NCBI RefSeq assembly: GCF_943371865.1
Contig: NZ_CALRWL010000027.1
Coordinates: forward strand, 15,872 to 79,871
Source of the DNA: Azorhizobium sp943371865
GTDB lineage: Bacteria > Pseudomonadota > Alphaproteobacteria > Rhizobiales > Xanthobacteraceae
Reading direction: 5' to 3'
Length of the DNA: 64,000 nucleotides
Position 1 is the stretch's first letter. Every line of letters begins with the position of its first letter. Of the stretch, positions 59,381 through 64,000 are shown in pieces. The position numbers and the translations under genes were made by a program. The notes beneath the pieces are model-generated. The model did no database searches. It was not told the DNA's origin and saw nothing but the letters and a program-made list of their open reading frames with translations.

Positions 59381-60780
59381 CTTGGCGGGCGTCCCGCGCT
59401 CAATGCCAGCAGGGCGGAGACGTCGCTCTGGTGTTCCAGATCGAGCACCGCCGCCTCGATCCGCTCCACCGCATCCGCCGACAAGGCACAGGCGGCATTG
59501 GCGCGGAACTTGGCCACCACCGCCTCCGGCGCCATGGGCCGCTCCAGGCAGCCCAGCGGATAGATCAGGCGCGGCCCTTCGAACCAGCGCCCGAAGGCCA
59601 TCACCCGCACCTGCCCGGCGGGGCGGCGGGTTTCGCCGCTCATCTGGGCATCGATCTCGTCGTCCTTGCGCACCCAGACGCGGGCGGCCAGCGCCGCGCG
59701 CGCGGTGTCGGACGACGAGATGTCCGCATACCAGCGCGCCTTCGGCCGCCCCAGCGCCAGGCTGGCGAGGGCGAACGGCAGGCTGAACTGCGCATCCACC
59801 AGGGTGCGGGGCGCCACCTCCATGAAATCCCGCGCCAATCCGGCGGAGGTGAGCACCTCGATGGCCTCGATGGCGTCCGGCGCCAGCGGCCGGTCGGTGC
59901 GCACGCCCTCGAACGATTCCAGTGCCGTGTGCATCCAGCGGCAGGTGGGATAGGGCTTGAAGCTGGCGTGCCGCGCCCACCAGCTGTCCCCCAGCCCGTC
60001 GCTCAATAGGGCCGGATCGAACTGGTCCGAGCCCATCATGCGCCAGAAGCCATTCTCGCCGTCCAGCACATCGGCGGCGCCGGTCAGTCCGGCGCGCTCG
60101 AACTGCACCGCCCGCACGCCCGCTTCAGCGGCGGGGGCGTTGAAATCCTTGAAGGAGACCAGCGGGCGGGCCTGCCAATTGTATTTGCGCAGGCTCGGCA
60201 CCGGCGCCAGCGTGCCGGCAAAGCCGAACGCATTGGCCATCTGCGCGCCATTCAGCCCCAGCAGCCGGCCATAGGCCGCCGCCGCCCCCAGCGCCTGGTG
60301 CTGGCACACCCCATACACCTGCCGGAACCGGCCATAGCTCGGCTGCATGGAGAGGATGACGCGGCCGTTGATCTCATAGGCGGCGGCCAGGGCCGTGAGC
60401 AGGGTGGCGCCATCGCTGCCGGCTTGGGCCGCGCCGCTCAGCGCCGCCGCCACCAGGGTGGCGCCGGGGTGGCCCATGCCCTTGCCGTCCACCTCGAAGC
60501 CGTCGTCATGGTCCAGCGCATTCATCGCCGCCGCATTGGCGAAGGCCGCGCCCGCCGGCGCCAGCGATGTGGCGGTGCCCAGCACGGGGCAGGGGCCGCG
60601 CGCATGCTCGCCCTCCACGCTATTGAGCACCCGGCGGGCGAGGTCTGAGCTGGCCCCCGCAAGGCCGCAACCGATGGTATCCAGCAGATGCAGCTTGATG
60701 CTCTCGCGCACATCAGCGGGAATGTCCGCCAGCGCGAGATTGGCGGCGAAATCTGCCAGTTGGCCGGTGCGGGAGGTCAT
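59377..60780 (-). CDS. MmgE/PrpD family protein (second paralogue)
   Basis: A 467-residue MmgE/PrpD protein: VRESIKLHLLDTIGCGLAG, NALDHDDGFEVDGKGMGHPGATLVAAAL (Asp/His substrate region) and SFKPYPTCRWMHTAL, which holds the family KPYPxC motif. It is clearly diverged from the paralogue at 33979. Start: ATG at 60780; a TTG at 60789 is the alternative. It is the last gene of a minus-strand run after a class IV aminotransferase homologue and a polar amino acid importer, so it may handle an imported amino acid derivative. Reaction is unknown. Confidence 0.87.
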   Translation of the reverse strand: MTSRTGQLADFAANLALADIPADVRESIKLHLLDTIGCGLAGASSDLARRVLNSVEGEHARGPCPVLGTATSLAPAGAAFANAAAMNALDHDDGFEVDGKGMGHPGATLVAAALSGAAQAGSDGATLLTALAAAYEINGRVILSMQPSYGRFRQVYGVCQHQALGAAAAYGRLLGLNGAQMANAFGFAGTLAPVPSLRKYNWQARPLVSFKDFNAPAAEAGVRAVQFERAGLTGAADVLDGENGFWRMMGSDQFDPALLSDGLGDSWWARHASFKPYPTCRWMHTALESFEGVRTDRPLAPDAIEAIEVLTSAGLARDFMEVAPRTLVDAQFSLPFALASLALGRPKARWYADISSSDTARAALAARVWVRKDDEIDAQMSGETRRPAGQVRVMAFGRWFEGPRLIYPLGCLERPMAPEAVVAKFRANAACALSADAVERIEAAVLDLEHQSDVSALLALSAGRPPS

Positions 60781-60793
60781 TGCGGGCAAGGGC

Positions 60794-61708
60794 TCATGGT
60801 GTGTGGGTCAGCGCATCATAGAGCGCGGACAGGCGCTCGGTGACCGGGCGCTGCCCCACCGCGCCGATGGCCCGCCCATCCAGCCGCGCCACCGGGGTGA
60901 CGCCGCCGAAGGTGCCGGTGACGAAGGCTTCTTCGCTATTATAGGCCTCCGCCAAGGTGAAATCAGTCTCGCGCACCGGAATGGCATGCGCGACGCACAG
61001 GTCCAGCACCTTCTGCCGGGTGATGCCCTTGAAGCAATAGCGCCCGGTGGAGGTGAGCACCGCACCATCCTTGACGAAGAACAGGTTGGTGGAGTTACAG
61101 CTGGAGACGAAGCCGTGCGGATCCAGCATCAATGCCTCATGGGCGCCGGCGGCGATGGCCGGCAGCAGGGCCTGAATGAGATTGAGGCGGCTGTGGGAGT
61201 TGAGCCGCAGATCAAAACTGTCCGGCGCGCTGCACCGCACCGGCGAGGTGGCCAGCACCAGCCCTTCGCGCTTGATCTGCGGATCGGGCAGCTTGTGCTC
61301 GGCGACGATGGCGATGGTGGGCCGGCCCAGCGCATTGCGCGGGTCCTGGTGGATGGTGGTCTTCTCGCCACGGGTGACCATCAGGCGGATGTGGACGCCA
61401 TCGGTCATGCCGTTGGCGGTCATCAGCTCGTGCAGCGCGCGGGTGAGGCCGGCGCGATCGAGGCCGATGTCCAAGGCGATGGCCTTGGCGCCCGCTTCCA
61501 GGCGCTTGAGATGATCGTCGAGGAACACGAAGCGGCCGTCGGTGAAGCGGATGCCCTCCCACACCCCGTCGCCCAGGCCGAAGCCGGCATCGAAGATGGA
61601 GACCATGGCTTGCGCCCGCTGCACCAGCTTGCCGTTGAGCCAGATCAGCACGCCGTCATTGCGGGCATCGTGGTTCGGCGTCTGCGCGCCTTTGCCGGTC
61701 AATTGCAT
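60794..61708 (-). CDS. Class IV aminotransferase-fold protein without the PLP lysine
   Basis: A 304-residue fold-IV PLP protein (BCAT / D-amino acid transaminase / ADC lyase family): VSIFDAGFGLGDGVWEGIRF, VHIRLMVTRGEK, HEALMLDPHGFVSSCNSTNLFFV and GRYCFKGITRQKVLDLC. Lined up with PabC and D-amino acid transaminase on the EA(L/I)xL strand, the residue where the Schiff-base Lys should be is Asn170, in RLNSHSRLN, and no Lys is near. The Glu and Thr-Asn of SSCNSTN (normally EGxxSN) are also changed. Either this branch uses another base or it is not a transaminase. It lies 8 bp downstream of the importer ATPase gene. Confidence 0.82.
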   Translation of the reverse strand: MQLTGKGAQTPNHDARNDGVLIWLNGKLVQRAQAMVSIFDAGFGLGDGVWEGIRFTDGRFVFLDDHLKRLEAGAKAIALDIGLDRAGLTRALHELMTANGMTDGVHIRLMVTRGEKTTIHQDPRNALGRPTIAIVAEHKLPDPQIKREGLVLATSPVRCSAPDSFDLRLNSHSRLNLIQALLPAIAAGAHEALMLDPHGFVSSCNSTNLFFVKDGAVLTSTGRYCFKGITRQKVLDLCVAHAIPVRETDFTLAEAYNSEEAFVTGTFGGVTPVARLDGRAIGAVGQRPVTERLSALYDALTHTP

Positions 61709-61716
61709 GATGGGGC

Positions 61717-62493
61717 TCAGATCCGGAATGCGGTGAAGCGTTCGAGGAAGCGCTGGGTGCGCTCCTCGCGCGGGGTTTTCAGCACCTGTTCGGGGGGGCC
61801 ATCCTCCAGGATGCAGCCCTCATGCAGGAACAGGATGCGGGTGGCGAAGTGATAGGCAAAGCCCAGTTCGTGCGTGACCAGCAGCATGGTGCGGCCTTCA
61901 TCCGAGAGGTCGCGGATGACGCTGAGCACCTCGCCCACCAGTTCCGGATCGAGCGAGGAGGTGGGCTCATCGAACAGCAGCACTTCCGGGTCCATGGCCA
62001 AGGCGCGGGCGATGGCGACCCGCTGCTGCTGGCCGCCGGACAGGCGCGAGGGATAGGCATCGGCCTTATCCGCCAGCCCCACCTGGGCGAGATGCTTTTG
62101 CGCCCCCGCCCGCGCCTCGGCCTTGCGCCGGTGCAGCACGGAGAGCGGGCCTTCCATGACGTTTTCCAGCGCGGTCATGTGCGGGAACAGATTGAACTGC
62201 TGGAACACCATGCCCACCCGCGCCCGCAGCGCATTGAGTTCAGCTTCGCGATAGCGGGTGCTGCCGTCCGGCTTCTGGGTGCCGATGGGCGCGCCATCGA
62301 GGAAGATGCGGCCCTTGGTCGGCATTTCCAGCACGTTGAGGCAGCGCAGCAGCGTGCTCTTGCCCGAGCCGCTGGAGCCGAGGATGGCGATGCGCTCGCC
62401 CCGGCGCACCTCCAGATCGATGCCCTTCAGCACCTCATTGGGGCCGAAGCTCTTGTGCAGGTTCTCCACCCGCAGGACCACGTCTGTGCTCAT
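61717..62493 (-). CDS. Polar amino acid ABC transporter ATPase (GlnQ/HisP type)
   Basis: A 258-residue ATPase: Walker A AILGSSGSGKSTLLRCLN, GMVFQQFNLFPHMTALENV, signature LSGGQQQRVAIARALAM, Walker B VLLFDEPTSSLDPELVGEVL and VTHELGFAYHFATR. This is the PAAT subfamily. It is encoded 3 bp after two HisM-like permeases. It drives import of a polar amino acid or derivative. The binding protein is not in the window and should lie beyond 64000. Confidence 0.93.
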   Translation of the reverse strand: MSTDVVLRVENLHKSFGPNEVLKGIDLEVRRGERIAILGSSGSGKSTLLRCLNVLEMPTKGRIFLDGAPIGTQKPDGSTRYREAELNALRARVGMVFQQFNLFPHMTALENVMEGPLSVLHRRKAEARAGAQKHLAQVGLADKADAYPSRLSGGQQQRVAIARALAMDPEVLLFDEPTSSLDPELVGEVLSVIRDLSDEGRTMLLVTHELGFAYHFATRILFLHEGCILEDGPPEQVLKTPREERTQRFLERFTAFRI

Positions 62494-62496
62494 GGC

Positions 62497-63168
62497 TCAG
62501 GCTCCGCTCGCGGCAAACCGGCGCTCGAGCGCGTAGGACGCCAAAGTGAAGGGATAGATCAGCACGAAATAGATCAGCGCCACCACCGTGAAGGTCTCCA
62601 GCGGCAGATAATTCTGGCTGCTGAACAGGCGGGCCGTGTACATCAGTTCGTGCACGGTGACGATGGAGGCGACCGAGGTGTTTTTGGCCAGTTCCACCGC
62701 ACGATTGGTGAAGGCCGGCACCATGCGCCGCACCGCCAGCGGCAGCACCACCCGCCACAACAGCCGCGCCCGGCCCATGCCCAGCGCCCGGCCCGCTTCC
62801 CATTGGCCCGCCGGCACCGCCTGGATGCCGCCGCGATAGATCTCCGCGCAATAGGCGCAGGCATTGAGGCTGAGCGCCAGAGCGGCAGCGGCGAAGGCGG
62901 GCAATTGCAGGCCGGTGACCACCGGCAAAGCGTAATAGAACCAGATCAGTTGCACCAGCACCGGCGTGTTGCGGAACACCTCCACGAACGCGCGCGCCGG
63001 CCAGGCGATCCAGCGGTTCTGGGCGATGCGGGCGAGGCCGAAGAACAGGCCGCCGCTGAGCCCGGCGCCGAGCGCGATCGCCCACAGCGCCAGGGTCAGG
63101 CCGCAGGCTTTCAGCAGCAGGTCGATATTGGCGAAGACCTCGCCGAATTGCAGTTCGGGCAAGTTCAT
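62497..63168 (-). CDS. Polar amino acid ABC transporter permease (second subunit)
   Basis: A 223-residue HisMQ-type permease starting MNLPELQFGEVFANID. Landmarks: FVEVFRNTPVLVQLIWFYYALP, AEIYRGGIQAVPAGQWEAGRALGM (EAA loop) and FTNRAVELAKNTSVAS. Five membrane segments. Start ATG at 63168 overlaps the preceding permease stop (ATGA). Confidence 0.92.
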   Translation of the reverse strand: MNLPELQFGEVFANIDLLLKACGLTLALWAIALGAGLSGGLFFGLARIAQNRWIAWPARAFVEVFRNTPVLVQLIWFYYALPVVTGLQLPAFAAAALALSLNACAYCAEIYRGGIQAVPAGQWEAGRALGMGRARLLWRVVLPLAVRRMVPAFTNRAVELAKNTSVASIVTVHELMYTARLFSSQNYLPLETFTVVALIYFVLIYPFTLASYALERRFAASGA

Positions 63169-63836
63169 CGGGCGCCCGCCTTGCGGCCGCGCGCTTCCAG
63201 CCATTCCGCCACCTGGCTGGCGGAAAACAGGATCACGAAGAAGATGCCCGCCACCACGGTGTAGACTTCCAGCGGCCGGTAGGTGGTGGTGACGATGACC
63301 ATGGCGCTGTAGATGATCTCATGGAAGGCCAGCGCCGCCGCCAGCGTGGTGGTCTTCACCAGTTCGAAGCTGCGCTCCACGAAGGGCGCTGCCATGCGCC
63401 GGGCGGCCTGGGGCAGGATGATCCGGCGCATCAGCCGGGTGCGGCTGAGGCCCAGCGCCCGCCCGGCTTCCCATTGCCCGCGCTCCACCGCCTTGATGCC
63501 GCCGCGGAACACTTCGGCGAAGAAGGCGCTGGACTGGATGCCCAGCGCCGCCAGGGCCGCCGCGAACGGCGGCAAGGTGAGGCCGAAGGCCATGGGCAGG
63601 CCGTAGAAGAACCAGAAGAAATGCACCAGCGGCGGGGTGTTGCGGTAAAACTCGATAAAGGCCAGCGCCGGCCAGGAGAGCACCCGCCGCCCGGACAGCC
63701 GCATGGCCGCCAGCACCCCGCCGCACGCCACGCCCACCGCGATGCCGGAGAGGGACAGGATCAGCGTATGGCCGAGCCCGTCCAGCAGGATATCGGCATT
63801 GCGCGAGACCGCGGAAAAGTCCCAGACATAGGCCAT
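63165..63836 (-). CDS. Polar amino acid ABC transporter permease (first subunit)
   Basis: A 223-residue HisMQ-type permease starting MAYVWDFSAVSRNADILLDG. Landmarks: FIEFYRNTPPLVHFFWFFYGLP, AEVFRGGIKAVERGQWEAGRALGL (EAA loop) and VERSFELVKTTTLAAALAF. A longer reading upstream adds a Pro/Thr-rich, unlikely N-terminus. It is the first visible gene of a five-gene minus-strand run extending to 59377. Upstream, 63837-64000 shows no gene but a copy of the GC-rich repeat. Confidence 0.92.
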   Translation of the reverse strand: MAYVWDFSAVSRNADILLDGLGHTLILSLSGIAVGVACGGVLAAMRLSGRRVLSWPALAFIEFYRNTPPLVHFFWFFYGLPMAFGLTLPPFAAALAALGIQSSAFFAEVFRGGIKAVERGQWEAGRALGLSRTRLMRRIILPQAARRMAAPFVERSFELVKTTTLAAALAFHEIIYSAMVIVTTTYRPLEVYTVVAGIFFVILFSASQVAEWLEARGRKAGAR

Positions 63837-63956
63837 GGTCGGGTTGCTCGGCTCCTGTTTTGGGGGGCGGGTGGACGGTGTGGGCAAGGGGGCCGCAAGG
63901 TTTGCGCGTCAGAGGCTAGCCCTCGTCGAACCGGCCAAGAATCGGCGGCCGTTTCA

Positions 63957-63992
63957 CCCCCCACCCTGACCCTCCCCCGCACGGGGGGCGGG
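63957..63992. repeat. GC-rich intergenic repeat, locus 3 (single copy in window)
   Basis: A third copy of the element at 7461-7591 and 54361-54505, here CCCCACCCTGACCCTCCCCC followed by GCACGGGGGGCGGGG. It is close to the window end, so an inverted partner, if any, would be beyond 64000. Confidence 0.65.
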
Positions 63993-64000
63993 GAACCCGC

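Overview
The window is a high-GC stretch densely packed with protein-coding genes. I saw no rRNA, tRNA, CRISPR array or insertion sequence. Gene content suggests a soil- or plant-associated alphaproteobacterium, probably of the Hyphomicrobiales (Xanthobacteraceae / Bradyrhizobiaceae-like). The pointers are an ACC deaminase gene divergent from an Lrp-type regulator, five ABC uptake systems for peptides, amino acids and siderophores, HyuA/HyuB, MmgE/PrpD paralogues, and an amino acid:[carrier protein] ligase operon of the kind known from Bradyrhizobium and Agrobacterium. The taxonomic placement is inference.

Layout. 1-4.2 kb: Fe-siderophore/cobalamin-type ABC importer (ATPase tail, two permeases, binding protein), then an RpiR regulator. 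4.2-5.9 kb: ACC deaminase and its divergent Lrp-like regulator. 6-14.2 kb: dipeptide/oligopeptide importer (A-B-C-D-F order) with an M20 peptidase and a divergent LysR. 14.5-21.7 kb: serA, and divergent from it a one-module NRPS (C-A-T-E) translationally coupled to an MFS exporter. 21.7-24.4 kb: a secreted DUF1501/DUF1800 pair. 24.7-40.8 kb: a large catabolic island. It has an FAD oxidoreductase (divergent), then LeuC/LeuD-like hydratase subunits, a GntR regulator, a Liv-type importer (SBP-H-M-G-F), MmgE/PrpD, an isocitrate-lyase/PEP-mutase-family lyase, HyuB, HyuA and an isochorismatase-fold protein lacking the usual Cys. Most of these genes overlap or abut. 40.8-42.6 kb: a SAM methyltransferase and a di-iron-like PF10118 protein. 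42.8-44.8 kb: a YeiH-type membrane protein and divergent LysR. 44.9-49.6 kb: a small unknown gene, then (minus strand) carrier protein, acyl-CoA dehydrogenase-like enzyme, aaRS-like amino acid:[carrier protein] ligase and a double alpha/beta hydrolase. 50-59.4 kb: RpiR plus a glutathione/peptide importer (gsiABCD-like) in one run with three unusual peptidases (S58/P1, M55, isoaspartyl peptidase). 59.4-63.8 kb: a second MmgE/PrpD, a class IV aminotransferase homologue with no catalytic Lys, and a polar amino acid ABC importer.

Three parts deserve most attention. (1) The 24.7-40.8 kb island reads as an undescribed pathway: import, opening of a cyclic amide or imide by HyuAB, hydration by the LeuCD-like enzyme, and C-C cleavage by the PrpB/dimethylmalate-lyase-like enzyme. 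(2) The 45.4-49.6 kb operon would load an amino acid on a carrier protein, oxidise it and release or transfer it. (3) The one-module NRPS/exporter unit beside serA has altered catalytic motifs in both its C and E domains. Paired GC-rich inverted repeats occur at 7.5 and 54.4 kb, with a single copy at 63.96 kb. Three transporter operons carry a stem-loop or inverted repeat between the binding-protein gene and the permease genes.
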